Below, piece after piece: positions 1 through 12,429 of a DNA stretch of 60,000 nt. The notes below the pieces were generated by a model that was not told where the DNA came from, ran no database searches, and worked only from the letters and a program-made list of their open reading frames with translations. Location: NCBI RefSeq assembly GCF_964355755.1, contig NC_092670.1, positions 35,329,795-35,389,794 of the forward strand, written 5' to 3'. Each line of letters begins with the position of its first letter. Positions within the stretch are counted from its first letter, which is position 1. Source of the DNA: Antedon mediterranea. Lineage: Eukaryota; Echinodermata; Crinoidea; Comatulida; Antedonidae. Position numbers and translations under genes: made by a program.

Positions 1-3000
1 TCAAAATCAGTTAATGTTAAAATAATTAAAATAGCAATTAAATTATAATTATGGTAATTATTGCGTACTGATTGACAAAGACGAATGATATCCTTTAATA
101 TTATTAATCTTTTCTAGCTTGATCGCTTATTTTGAAATGAAATCCCACTAATTAGCGTCTCCCAGAAGAGCACTTGATATGAAAGCTGATATAATAGTGC
201 AATTGAGTGTCAGAGGACATGATCTGTTGTCACTCTGTAACCATGGTTACATCATAATTAAAAGGGTATTCTTACGACGAGTCTTTCACAAAATAATTTT
301 TTACTTGACCTAACACCTAATTATCTCTATATTTTATAATTTAAACAATGTTCATGGCAAGAAAATCAAACAGTTCAACATTTATGGCACTCACTTACTA
401 TAATAGTTCAATGATATGGAATTAAGCTTATTTACTTAAACATTAAGCGTCCTCGGTGAATCGATTTATTATCAAAGGTGCAAAACGCGTTCCACAGTCA
501 CAGAACGATATCTACGTAACGTTCGTCGTTGGGCACATTTTGTCGCTCAAGAATTTACGATAAGATAACATTCCATATTTTACGAGAGTAAATCTAATGT
601 AAACTTTTGATTTCATATTAACAAAACTGATGATTGATATGTAGTTACTGTTTATGGACCTCATCGCGTGACCGGCAAATTGTTGTACATTTTATACAGT
701 ACCAGAACAATATTTATCTTAACACAAAATTATGTTAATACATTTTTTCATAATGTTAGAATGACCAGACCACGTCAGTAAACATAATCAACGAATTCCT
801 TTCGATAATGACGGATTCTTCGTCATCTAAAAATAAGTAAACTCGTTTAACTATATTCATATTGTTACAGCACAAATTAACCCCCACACCCTCACGTTGA
901 TTTTAGAACTTGCAGCATTTTTCCAAAAAACAAATCCTTTAAAAAATAAAAACTTTTAACTGGAATCAATAATCATTCTACATTTTAATTCATTACTTTA
1001 TTGAGGCTTTCTTATTAGACAGTAATTATTAGTGAGTCAAATTATGTATTTTGTTCAACATTAGGAATAAAATAAATAAAATGATTTATAAAATAAGCCG
1101 TTTGATTTGATTATTTTGTATTTTATAGTAGTATTTTTAAAGAAATTATATACAAACAATAGTGCTAATATTTTAAAAATTATATGAGAGCATGTTCCAT
1201 GTTGGAGAAACACACCTTACCGGTGACAGCGTTTTGTTTAATGCTTTTGTCTCTCCTCGGCTTCGTGTCTTGTCTTCATATATATATATATATTTCTATG
1301 TTTTGTAATTATTATTTCATGTTTATTGCCGAAATGAATAAAATAAATGCGTTTGTGCTACTTTATAATTTGAATGTTTGTTTTTATTAATAGCGCCCTC
1401 TGTTACACAGATTATGTTTGATACGTAGTTTACAAGACTACACAGCTGTTGAGTCTGAAAGACATTCTGTGAAGGCAAAATGTTTGTTAGATTCAACTGC
1501 GTAGTATAGCGCGCATGCGCAGAATGTTTGTTTTGTTACATTCTGTTATTCGCCTTTGAATTGTACCTTGTCTTAAAATCGAAAGTCCCTCTCAAACTCC
1601 AATAAATACTCTAGACTGTTTATGATTTTATGTAATAAGACCAGTTAGAAGTGTAATAAGTGCGTAAACCCATATAAATAAAAAAATTAGCTGTGTTAAT
1701 ATTATGCGGAATTCTGTAAAAAAAATTAACCCCCCACCCCCAACTTCCCAACCCTAACTTCCCAACCCTAACCCCCACCCCACCATCCCCGAATACAACA
1801 ACATTTCACCATTGTTCTTTATTGTATGTGTTTTTATCGTAGTCTTCTTAGACAATTCTTTACTGATTGATACAAATTAATAATTGTATTTAATTGTTAA
1901 ATGAACTCTTACGTTCAACATTGATTAAATCCGATTCTTCCCGAAGAGTTGCAAATAATCTGTTTTGTTGTTGTTTTGTTTTTGAAATACTATAATCTTA
2001 ATTTTAACGACAGAAGATGAAAGGAAAAGAACGTTGTTTAGAATAAAATGTAAATTTTAATCTCTGTATAATTAACATTACCGTACCCTCACTTAAGCTT
2101 GTTGGCAAACCATGTATGGTTGCAGGCAAAATTAATCAAAATGGTAGCTAAAATGTTTATTGACCACCAGGCAACCACTGTGTGTGTATCGTTGATAACA
2201 CTCTAAAATCGTAACAAATTCACATGCGATTTTATTTAGATGTGTTTAATAGGTTTATCCTCGAATCATTGCATCGTCGTTCTAATCTATTTGTCAAATT
2301 GATAACAAACGAGTTATTAACCGTCTGAATTGCCATTAAAAGCAGTTATTAAGAATAATCATGGTGTTTCTCTCAAAACACTGTTACAGCAATTGCTAAG
2401 AAATGGTTTCCACTTTTAACGGTTTACATAACGCCCGTAAACTGCATTTAATTTACTTTAGTTATAATAGGCCTAAGTGGTATTCATTATGCAATACTTT
2501 AGGAAATTGCAGTGTTTTCGCTGCAGTTCCTCGGTAGTCATCTTCAATTATATACATTGATGAATGCACGGAAAGCAACGTTGTCAACGGTTTTAACTCC
2601 AGGTATCGTGTTACCAATAATTGAAATATCCTGGAACGCTTGACCGTATTGTATTGATTTTTCATAAAGAAGAGATTTTTAGTTTATACATAGTTATAAT
2701 ACTTCAACACCGGTAAAGGTCATTTGCAGTCACGTGTCACTCTTATCTTATTCATATGAATCTGATTAATGTATTACATACAGTATAACAGTTTTTTTTA
2801 ATAGACGTTCAATTCTAAAGCTTACTGAAAGCAACTGAAAAAAACTACAGATTAACGCTTACCGGTGCGTGTGTTATCGAATCGCCCTATTTATACTAAA
2901 ATATGCATTATTATTTTATAGATAAGGTTGAAACATCGATAGTTTGCCGTTGATGCAAGTCAGTTGGAAAAGACACGTGCAAATACACATTGTATAATAT

Positions 3001-3867
3001 TGAGTTCAAGTAGGTCTGAGCACATTGATCCCATGGCCTAGGGTAAGTCATTTTGTAGTTGTTTATCTCGTGTGTATACCAGTGGTGGCTCACAGGTTGA
3101 TGAATGGTGGTGGTAGGCCTAATATGGTTGAAATACTGCTGAGTGAGAAGAGTGGAGGACATTAGTTTATTTTTCTACTAAGTTGATTGAACAAAACGTA
3201 TGATGTAGAAGTACTCCTACAGTTACAAGTATTATTAGATTTGTCTATTGAGTTTGTGATTACGATTAGAAAAAGCAAAATATAATGTCTACTTTTTCGT
3301 TAAAACATAAATTCGGTTTCTTCAAAAGATTCAGCATACGTACAGAATACCAATGTGCTTCACGACCTGGCTTTCATCATCCAGTGTTCAAAATTAATCA
3401 GACAGTATATATAGCATGCTCTAATGTGGCATAATGTTTCTTGTGATCGTTTCTATTTAATTTATCGTGAAAATAAATTTAAAGTAGTGTAAATTTATCC
3501 TTGAACTTCAACTTTCTCTTACTAGTAAGTTAATACTGATTTTGCCATTTATAAATGTTCAATGATACGTATTAACGATTGAAATGTAACCTATAGGATT
3601 TAATATCTGACACGTTCAAATGTCTCTCGATGAAGGTCACGCCGCAATGTTTATACATGATTTTAGTTAGTACATGTGTCCATTATTAGATATTAATATT
3701 TCCTTATTCGTAATCCGTTTTTGTACATGTGTAGTATACTAACAGTTTCTCTGCTTATAATTATTATGACCGCGACTTTGTGGGAATCAATTAGTGTACA
3801 GCTGTAATAATAGGCATTTTGGTAACATTACATGCGACGTGTCCATAATGTGTATGCACTGCGAAAG
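1..3867. other. AT-rich intergenic sequence, no gene recognised
   Basis: No exon-like or RNA-gene signal was recognised. It contains a C-rich tract with AACCCTAACTTCC repeats at 1728-1790, a short (TA)n at 1279-1290 and scattered TAGGCCTA sites. Confidence 0.5.
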
Positions 3868-4007
3868 CTACCATTTGGAAGCAACGTAACGACGTAGGTG
3901 CCACGCGAGTGGTTTTTGAGCAATCACAATCGACAACTCGGGTGCTCCCTCCATCGCGACATGATTGGTTAAATTACATGCGATGCGGTTACGTCATTGC
4001 GTTGCGT
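3868..4007. mobile_element. MITE family A-like, diverged copy
   Basis: GAAGCAACGTAACGACGTAG near the left and GTTACGTCATTGCGTTGCGT near the right form the family's CG-rich inverted ends. The outer GGTTCCC motif is lost. It abuts MITE family B copy 1. Confidence 0.45.
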
Positions 4008-4147
4008 CTAAAGCCCTGTCTACATTATCAAACTTTGCGAGAAAGACATATTGTGATAATGCTCATTATATAACGACCATATTTGGCGCACATCACATTT
4101 TTTGTCACATCAAGTTTGATACACCGGTAGTGTAGAAAGAGCTTTAG
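4008..4147. mobile_element. MITE family B, copy 1
   Basis: Inverted ends CTAAAGCCCTGTCTACATTA / GTGTAGAAAGAGCTTTAG, with ATCAAACTTT / CAAGTTTGAT just inside. No coding capacity. Related copies lie at 38333 and 39146. Confidence 0.75.
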
Positions 4148-5660
4148 TGGGAACTAAGCTAAACGTGCGTTCAGACGATAATAAGTTTATCGCCTTTGTT
4201 CCGGCCTCGTCAAGTGTGTCCATAGTATGTTATGAATGCGTTTTTTATGGCCATCATGTCGTGATCTCTATGGACAGCCAATAAGGCCAAAATAAAGGAA
4301 ATGTCGAGAGATCTCAATATCTTCATCTACTGTATCTTTTTCATTTTAATTAATTTGAAAGGTTTTTTATTACTCTTCGTGCAAAAAGGCAGACGAGTAA
4401 GTATTTTCAACAGACGATATCTACATAATTATTCCCATATATTTGATCTAATGACCGTTTATTTACATTACAATGCGCTAAGTAACATTTTGTTAATTAT
4501 TTACTCGTAATGGCGCATTAAGAGATGATTCCTACACGCGTAATTTTCCATCGTACTGTGCTGGAAGCAAATCGATTGGATCATACCACTATATTGAGTA
4601 CGGTATCATTTAAAAACAATTTGTCATTGTTTAATTACCAGCTAATGACACTGTTTTATGTTTGGTTATTGTTAAAACTTCGTACGTTTTGAACATTAAA
4701 TTGTGTATGGTTGGTTTTAAAACGTGAAAGAACTAGGTGTATTACAGTATATTTAACCATAACTGTAGATGAGGTTAGGCTTGGAACGGTGTATGATATC
4801 ACTCTGGAATAAAGAAACTCTAGGCCTATTAATTGAACTAACTACTGCTCCAATACCTTGTGGCGTTTGTATTTGATCCGGTCGTAGTGTACAAAAGATG
4901 CACTTGTTTTAAAAAAGGTTCAAAGTTCAAGTTTTCAATTTCCTTTTCAAACAATTCACAATACAATCTGATAATATATGTATTACATAACACAAAACGC
5001 ACTTTTCGATGTCAATGGCACACACACAGCAAATATCTTTGTCCAGCGTAACAAGATGATACACACAATAGGCTTCCGGTCTGTTGCCATTAACACGTTG
5101 CCACCAACACGTTGTCCCCCGCCCATTCCCCACCCGGCCTGTTGCCAACCGACCTAATATTTTCCCGTCAGCACCCGACCTATTATTTTCACTTGGACTA
5201 TCCCCACCCGCTATATTTTCTCTAATTGGCTTTTCGCTGCCCAGCCTATTTGTTACCCTTTCGCCATCAATTACATTATACTATTAATAGTATGATTCCT
5301 TGACACATCTACATGCGCGCGCACCTAAACTATACTGTAAATCTCAGACAATTAGTACAAAAAGCTAATTACTTTTTCCGCGTTCACACGACGACTAAGG
5401 ACATAACATTTTACCGACGTCATTATTTAAAACATAGTTTGTTTTAAATTAATGAGTTCACAACATTTCATTGATGTAAGCCGTATTTTTTCTTGTATTG
5501 TGTGTCGTACGATGTAATTAATTAAAACCACACACAGGGTTGCTTATGTGTCATTTAATATTATCGTAAAACATTGTTTTTTTATAACGTTAATGTGCGG
5601 GTATATCAGTGTGTTTTGAATAATGCCTACATGAATGTTCGTTTGTAATGCATTAACTGT
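4148..5660. other. Intergenic, no gene recognised
   Basis: Mostly AT-rich. A C-rich stretch at 5080-5280 has repeated short phrases (CAACACGTTG, CACCCG) but no protein similarity that I recognise. Confidence 0.45.
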
Positions 5661-5768
5661 AAAGCTTGGTTCCCAACTTGAAATATTCCAAGTGACAGTT
5701 TTGATGATCCATCGCGTCGTGATTGGTCAAATTCCGTTTACATCCTCGGGTTGCGTCATGTAAACCAA
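5661..5768. mobile_element. MITE family A, partial copy
   Basis: Starts AAAGCTTGGTTCCCAACTTG, followed by GATCCATCGCGTCGTGATTG also found in the copy at 39383. The right end is decayed. Confidence 0.55.
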
Positions 5769-5970
5769 TGTTGGTTATTGTACAAAATGAATTCTCAATA
5801 TCCACACTCTATCCAGTAATTACAAACACGTAAATTGTAAACCGACAAACATAACATTCAGTGTATATTGTAAATAAAGTTCTCAGTTTTCCCCTTTCTA
5901 TTTATATATATAGCCAGTGTAGCATACACAAATCTACATTATTACTAAACAAATGCAATACAAACTCTAA

Positions 5971-5973
<3 letters not shown>

Positions 5974-6056
<83 letters not shown>

Positions 6057-6064
6057 GCAATCAA
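5974..6064. repeat. (CAAT)n microsatellite, about 22 copies
   Basis: Nearly perfect CAAT tetranucleotide run with one CAAG near the end. The apparent protein here is repeat translation. Confidence 0.97.
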
Positions 6065-6356
6065 CGTAAACATTTATTTTCTTTTCTGAATAAGGTATTA
6101 AAAAATTACGAATTTCGAATAATACATTTCATAAATATATATATACGGAACTTTCGCCAATGAGCTATGCTCGACGCGACTATGAGATCATGTTCAGAAT
6201 ATGAGCACTGTTTCTATAATTTACAGTATGATTTATATATATATGTTATATATATATGTTTCTATAACTTGCTGTATGATTTTGTTTTTGCCAACTCTTA
6301 TGCTATGACTTTATCCAAATTCCCTCACTTGCACTGATGAAGGGCTAGTGTTGCCC

Positions 6357-6624
6357 GAACATTAATTCTAAACCGCCCGGTGAAATACTGAAATTTAATT
6401 AATTAATTTGAAACGATAAAGATGAGGAAATCTGTGAGAATGAGAAAAAGTCGCCCAAACCGAGACTCGAACTCGGAATGAAAGCCCCAGTAGTCTAATG
6501 GTTAGGACATCTGCATATCAAGCAGGCGGTCCGAGTTCGAGTCTCACAGATTTCCTCATCTTTATCGTTTCAAATTAATTAATTAAATTTCAGTATATCA
6601 CCGGGCGGTTTAGAATTAATGTTC
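6357..6624. mobile_element. Foldback/MITE element with a tRNA-like core
   Basis: Two arms of about 82 bp (6357-6438 and 6542-6624) are near-perfect inverted repeats: outer ends GAACATTAATTC / GAATTAATGTTC, inner ends AATCTGTGAG / CTCACAGATT. Between them is a tRNA-like sequence. The T-arm motif (CCGAGTTCGAGTCTC) is present on the plus strand near 6530 and as its reverse complement near 6460, so the palindrome starts inside the tRNA homology. No coding capacity. Confidence 0.8.
6482..6550 (+). pseudogene. tRNA-like sequence (Pol III A and B boxes)
   Basis: A box-like TAGTCTAATGG, an anticodon-type stem CTGC/GCAG around the loop ATATCAA, and B box GTTCGAGTC. The apparent anticodon ATC would be unusual. 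The acceptor stem does not pair as a normal tRNA but runs into the inverted-repeat arms. Best read as a tRNA-derived promoter inside a mobile element, not a working tRNA gene. Confidence 0.65.
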
Positions 6625-6819
6625 TTTGCCTGTTGTGTTTATATAGACTATTTTGACTTAGGCCTATACACAAATAAACCTTATATAATAAGAACAGCAA
6701 CATGTAGAAAGAAAGATGGCAATCCACGAAAGACAAAAATTAATCAGTCAAATTTCTTGAAGGTTTTACATGTTAATACAGTTAGAAGATTACGTAATTT
6801 TATAGAGCTTAAAAATAAT

Positions 6820-7065
6820 TCTTGAATATACCATTTTAATGTCACCTAATAAAACAAAATGTATTTACCTAAAAAACTGTAATTTAAAGCAAAAATATAG
6901 TCAAATCGACTGCCAGCCAATGTGTTTTGGTTGAATTTAACCTTTTATTTTGTCATTTTATTTTCAGGGTTTTTTCTACGGAAGTGATAGACTTTATTAA
7001 ATTACAAAATAATCTATTCAAAGTCTGATTTTATTAATCTTTTTTAAAGCACAAATACATCTTTA
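6820..7065. mobile_element. MITE family C, diverged copy
   Basis: It shares CTGCCAGCCAAT, TTACCTAAAAAACTGTAAT (inverted in the copy at 12100) and the end ACAAATACATCTTTA. A further fragment (ATGCCATTTTAATGTCACAT) is at about 7489. Confidence 0.6.
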
Positions 7066-7782
7066 GAAAAAAGATTTTAAATCAAACAAGAGCAACCTTA
7101 ATCGTCGTATGTAGTCCCGGGGCTATATAATAATATACAGTACTTTAAAATGATTGTCACGTGAACTGAATGACATTGTCATTTGATTGATGTTCTAGAA
7201 AAATCCTTATTCTACAATGTATAACATCAATACATTCGATAGCATGAGGCAACAATAGAGATTATTACCTCATAACATAGATTAACATGATTAAATGTAA
7301 ATGTAATTATAATCGTCCTCGGGTCGACTTATCTGGAGAGTATGAGGACATTCGGAATACAGACCCTAGGTATAATAAACCAAGTTGACCAGACGAAAGA
7401 CAGGGTCAGAATACATCGGAGTAATCCCCTGTTAGTGGAGTAGAATGCTGTACTTATTTCTTAATGATAAAAAAAAATTGTTGTTGAATATGCCATTTTA
7501 ATGTCACATAATAGTTATCCAATTCGAACACAAATTAAAAAAAAATATTTATTAAATTATAAAAAGACTGATATCGATCGACAAAACTAAATATTACATT
7601 TTCATTTGAATCACTTTTGAATCGCATTTAAACAAAATATGTCAAAATATGTATATTTTGTAATATGTTATAATGTTTGAATAACATTTTTTTGTTGTTA
7701 TTAAACTTTGTGGCTGACATGCATGAGGTCCAAAACACTTAATAAAAGAGAACGATATAAACACGAAAACGAGAAAAAGATA

Positions 7783-8561
7783 TGCCGGGTTTAGGTAACC
7801 CGAGTTCTGATGCTGTAAGCCGGGTTTGGGTAACCCGAGTTCTGATGCTGTTATGCAGGGTTTAGATAACCCGAGTTCTGATACTGTATGCCGGGTTTAG
7901 GTAACAGGTAACCCGAGTTCTGATGCTGTATGCCGGGTTTAGATAACCCGAGTTCTGATACTGTATGCCGGGTTTAGGTAACCCGAGTTCTGATGCTGTA
8001 TGCCGGGTTTAGGTAACCCGAGTTCTGATACTGTATGCCGGGTTTAGGTAACCCGAGTTCTGATGCTGTATGCCGGGTTTAGGTAACCCGAGTTCTGATA
8101 CTGTATGCCGGGTTTAGGTAACCCGAGTTCTGATACTGTATGCCGGGTTTAGGTAACCCGAGTTCTGATGCTGTATGCCGGGTTTAGGTAACCCGAGTTC
8201 TGATACTGTATGCCGGGTTTAGGTAACCCGAGTTCTGATGCTGTATGCCGGGTTTAGGTAACCCGAGTTCTGATACTGTATGCCGGGTTTAGGTAACCCG
8301 AGTTCTGATACTGTATGCCGGGTTTAGGTAACCCGAGTTCTGATGCTGTATGTCGGGTTTAGGTAACCCGAGTTCTGATACAGTATGCCGGGTTTAGGTA
8401 ACCCGAGTTCTGATGCTGTATGCAGGGTTTAGGTAACCCGAGTTCTGATACTGTATGCAGGGTTTAGGTAACCCGAGTTCTGATACTGTATGCCGGGTTT
8501 AGGTAACCCGAGTTCTGATGCTGTATGCCGGGTTTAGGTAACCCGAGTTCTGATACTGTAT
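7783..8561. repeat. 35-bp minisatellite, about 22 copies
   Basis: The unit contains CCGGGTTTAGGTAACCCGAG plus TTCTGATGCTGTATG. It holds the palindrome CGGGTT-TAGGT-AACCCG, able to form a hairpin in each unit. Two variants (GATGCTG and GATACTG) alternate over long stretches, suggesting that a 70-bp dimer was amplified. Confidence 0.92.
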
Positions 8562-9684
8562 TACCCTTTTTACACTATCGACTGAGAGAGGAACACGAGT
8601 TGAACTCGGAGGCAATTTCCATTTACACTAGCCAAAAAAACTGCGAGATGAACTCGAGTTGCGCCCATTTACACTGCATCGATCACCCCGGTGCTGTCAA
8701 TCAAATTACTATTGCAAGCGCACACGTGGAACTTAACTGACTATGATTTAAACACTGGAACATATCGACAAATCTCATATAAAAACATAATAATCCGAAT
8801 TTAAACACAATTTATTTAATTTTGAATATAATCCAGTGTTATATTTTCTTTGTGGCTATTAAGATTATCATTTATTATTTTAAAAATTAGGGCCTAACAA
8901 TTATTTTTGTTTTTAAAATGACTGCATTTCCGCCTTGTAGACTGTACGTACATTAAATAGACCTTAAATTGTTAGGTTGGCGTAAAAATAGGGTAGATAC
9001 GGTAAGTATTTAAAATAAAAAATGTATTTGTTAATTAGCATAACAATGTATCAATGAAGGAAAATTATTATATGGTACTTTTTCAGTTCCTAAAAAAGAT
9101 ATCATTTTCATCCATTGGGACGTCAGTATTATATATATTTTTCCCTTTTTCAATAATTAGGCCTACATAGAATCGGCCAGAGTAGAGTTACACCAATGTT
9201 AAATTATTTTTTGGCTTTCTGGTAAGGTAGAATGCACACGAACAATTTCAATATTTTCAGCAGAGAAGAAAAGTCATAAATTTGTTTGTGCCTTTAAAAG
9301 AAAATAACGAACAGCACAACATATCGTACAATTATTGTTTTAAGCAAAGAAGGTGTATTTTAAGCAAAAAAAATCTATTTCGTTTGCATAATATATTGTA
9401 TTTCTGTGACAACATGTTAAATTTTCACGTCAATGACCTTTAACAGCTCGGTGTTGAACCACAAAAACCGTTTACACTTCGTGTCTCTGGTGTAGATTCG
9501 ACTACACCGGAGAAGGTACACCGAAAACATTCAGCTTCGTTTCACCCCGGGGAGAGCACACCGGGGTGGTTGGATTTTCCCATTTACACCAGTCAATAAA
9601 AACCACAACACCGGAGTTCAGCGGCCTGGTGTACTAACAACTGCGGGGTTACACCGCTGTTATGGTGATAGTGTAAAAGGGGTA
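8562..9684. mobile_element. 1.1-kb element with 18-bp inverted ends, inserted in the 35-bp minisatellite
   Basis: Left end TACCCTTTTTACACTATC and right end GATAGTGTAAAAGGGGTA are inverted copies with one difference. After the right end one diverged minisatellite unit (TCGGGGTTAGGTAATCCGGG) resumes, so this is an insertion. The interior holds several TTTACAC motifs near both ends and no convincing ORF. The flanks allow a TA or TAT duplication, which is ambiguous. Confidence 0.7.
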
Positions 9685-9722
9685 TGTCGGGGTTAGGTAA
9701 TCCGGGTTCTATTACCTCGGAT
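9685..9722. repeat. Single diverged unit of the 35-bp minisatellite
   Basis: TGTCGGGGTTAGGTAATC and CGGGTTCT match the unit of the array at 7783-8561 with a few changes, on the far side of the 1.1-kb insertion. Confidence 0.65.
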
Positions 9723-10356
9723 TTTATTCGTATAGATTTTATACAGGAAAAGAAGAGGGACACTCTTCTGCATACCCCTATTATAGTATCATCGCGTTTG
9801 AATTATGTGCACACAATGTTCTTAATTGTATGTATAGGTCTAATTCTCGATTTAAACCGAATCTCAATCCCTCTCAAGCCTCTCCCCTTCCCACACACTC
9901 ACTGTATTGTTGACATTATACAAACTACAGTATTCAAAATAATAATGCCATGTTGATACTTTTTAATAAACGACTTTTACTGATCGATTCAACACTTTGA
10001 ATCAAAATCCCCCATTAATTAACTGTGTCATCTGCAAGTAATGCTTTTTAATTTGTCAAAGAATGTTTGTCCTTTTGTATCTGTTTGTATAGGATTAGTG
10101 TTGCTACGTAGCAACTTCGCGATTGTGACGATTGTCTTGAAATAGAAAATATTTAGCAATGTATAAATACAATACAGGAAGAGAATAAGGAAGAAAAAAA
10201 GAGAAAAACAGCAAAAGGAAAAAGACAAAACAGGAAAAAAGGAAAAACATATAAAGAAAAAAGGAGAAGAAAGATTAACAAGCACGAATGTGCAATACTC
10301 GGGGTACAGCGAAAGAAGCTGTATACAGACGTATACAGTTAGAAAGTAAAGAAAAT

Positions 10357-10428
10357 AGGTTTCGCCAGGGCTCGAACCGGGACCTTCTGCGTGTTAAGCA
10401 GACTTGACAACCACTACACTACGAAACC
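10357..10428 (-). tRNA. tRNA-Val (AAC)
   Basis: On the minus strand the acceptor arms GGTTTCG/CGAAACC pair fully. The D-arm is GTGTAGTGGTTGTCA, the anticodon stem TCTGC/GCAGA encloses TTAACAC (anticodon AAC), and the T loop is TTCGAGC. One C-T mismatch is seen in the T stem and the variable loop is 4 nt. It is very close to animal tRNA-Val-AAC, and a TTTT terminator follows (10352-10355). Confidence 0.8.
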
Positions 10429-10641
10429 TCTTACATTAAAAATGTGGGTTACAGAAAGTTATTTAATCCATTTAAATTACAAATAAATGGTAATAAGCAC
10501 AAAGCAAAATAAACATGTGTAAAAGTGATAATTACCGATTACACAAAATAAGTATTTTAAAAAATAATAAAAATAAGATATACTCTGTATAATTATCATA
10601 TTGCGTATACAGTACTTTTCACCATAAATTAAAAAAAAAAA

Positions 10642-10713
10642 GGTTTCGTCCGGGCTCGAACCAGGTACCTTCTGCGTGTTAAGCAAACGTGATAACCACT
10701 ACGCCAAGAATCC
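10642..10713 (-). pseudogene. tRNA-Val (AAC), decayed acceptor stem
   Basis: Same family as the tRNA 285 bp away: GCGTAGTGGTTATCA D-arm, loop TTAACAC (anticodon AAC), B box GGTTCGAGC, and a long T-run terminator. The 5' acceptor strand GGATTCT mispairs with CGAAACC at two positions, so it is probably a pseudogene or poorly expressed. Confidence 0.65.
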
Positions 10714-12099
10714 GCATATAACCATATAACTACATAACGCTGTGGTGTGTGTCACACATTGTGGCTTCTTAATTAAACAAATTAATTAACAAAAAATTAA
10801 ATATCCGGCTCTATAGCTTTGAGGACATGTCCCTGTAGTATGTTCATGCCAAATCCCAGCTCAATACTATAACGAATAAGGGAGGAGTAGTACTTTAAAA
10901 ATCGCACTTTTTACTCAATAGTGTCCAGATGGAGGAAGAGAAGGAGAAAATGAGTAAGTACTAGACTCGGGTACCCCGAGTAAAAACTAAGAAAAAAGAA
11001 GAAAAAAATATGATTGTTTTTTAAAATAGGTATTGTATTGATAAATATAAACTCAAAAAATCATTAATTTCGAAGAAGAGCTGAGACAAAGTCGAATAGT
11101 ACGGTAGCTTTTGTGATGCCAATTAATTCAACAGCTAACTTTATCTCTCAACACTATACGCTTAATGCCTACAATTTAAGCTACTTCCCATACCAAGTAT
11201 AATCTTGAAGCAGTTCAAGCGATGTATTGCAAGGAAGCTATAGTGCGGCTTTTCAAAAATATGTAATACGTGCTTCTCTGTTGTATGTTTTGATGTGTGT
11301 AAGACGATTGTTTTGAGTCCTTAAGTGAAGGTTTTACGGCACGAAGTATCGGCGTGCCGTCAATAGACCGGTAACTTTCCAAAATGATAAAATATTTAAA
11401 AAGTGGATGCTCGTTCTATTAAGAAAATTAACGCATTAAATAGTAATTTACTTGAAGAGTGTGTATGTATCACTTGTAACTGTGAATTAGGTCGCTCGTT
11501 CTCACCAACATCAACGGTATAGCATTATATTACTGTACATCAGGTATTATAATCTTTATTTTGTTGTTGAAAGACTTGCTGTTTTTATTGCTCTCAGTTT
11601 TTGGTTCCTATTTTTAGACTTGATGAACAATTGAAATCAAGAAGCACGTCTATTTGTGTACGTGCGTACATGCGTAATGTGCACGTACTATATGCGTTTA
11701 TTACATTGTATGTTGTTGTGATTGATTCGCAACTCACTTTGACAAGTGACATACTTTTGAGTGTGTATACAAAAACCGTTTTGGTTCGTACCTGTTTATA
11801 TTAAACATGTTTTTTTTTCTCAATAAAGCATCTCATAGTTTTTTTAGACAACATACATTCCAAATATCGAAATAATTGATTTTATTTAGATTTATAGTGT
11901 CATAAATATTTAAATAAATGTTCTATATCGCAAAATACTCAATAAGGTGAAAACCTAATGACAGAGACATCGTGTATTAAAAGTACGTAATACAGTTAGA
12001 TAGGTATCTGGTACAATTAATCATTATTCATTTATATTGACCATTATAGTCTAGTTGCAAAAAAAAAACCAAAAACATCGCATATTATTAAATTTTAAT
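10714..12099. other. Intergenic, nothing recognised
   Basis: AT-rich. No repeat, RNA gene or exon-like segment could be supported. Confidence 0.45.
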
Positions 12100-12429
12100 T
12101 AAAGATGTATTGTCCCCAAAACATGAAAAATGGAGTGAAGATTAATTAAATCAGACCTTGAATATGTTATTTTGTAGTTTTAATCTATTTTGATAAGTTA
12201 ATCACTTTCGTAGAAAATACGGAAAAAACGGTTTTATTCAATCAAAAACTCATTTGCTGGCAGCCAATTTGACTATTGTTTGCTTTGGATTACAGTTTTT
12301 CCAGGTAAATACTTTTTTTTCTATCCAATTTTTTTTTTCCAATAACTATGTGACCGTTTGAAATAGCATATTCAACAAAAATATTTTTTTAAAGAATTTT
12401 TTTTTTCAGAGGGACAATATATATCTTTA
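12100..12429. mobile_element. MITE family C, complete copy
   Basis: Inverted ends TAAAGATGTATTGTCCCC / GGGACAATATATATCTTTA. The interior has GAAGATTAATTAAATCAGA and TTGAATATGTTATTTTGTAG, shared with the copy at 47051. Confidence 0.8.

Noticed and set aside
1728-1790. Telomere-like AACCCTAAC
   Set aside because: Only a few imperfect repeats broken by CTTCCC; not (TTAGGG)n.
5861-6163. 100-codon open frame with repeated SINQ
   Set aside because: Translation of the (CAAT)n microsatellite.
6482-6550. Functional tRNA gene
   Set aside because: No proper acceptor stem, odd anticodon, and it sits inside a foldback element.
7783-8561. Possible CRISPR array
   Set aside because: Units are contiguous with no unique spacers, and the window is animal DNA; it is a minisatellite.
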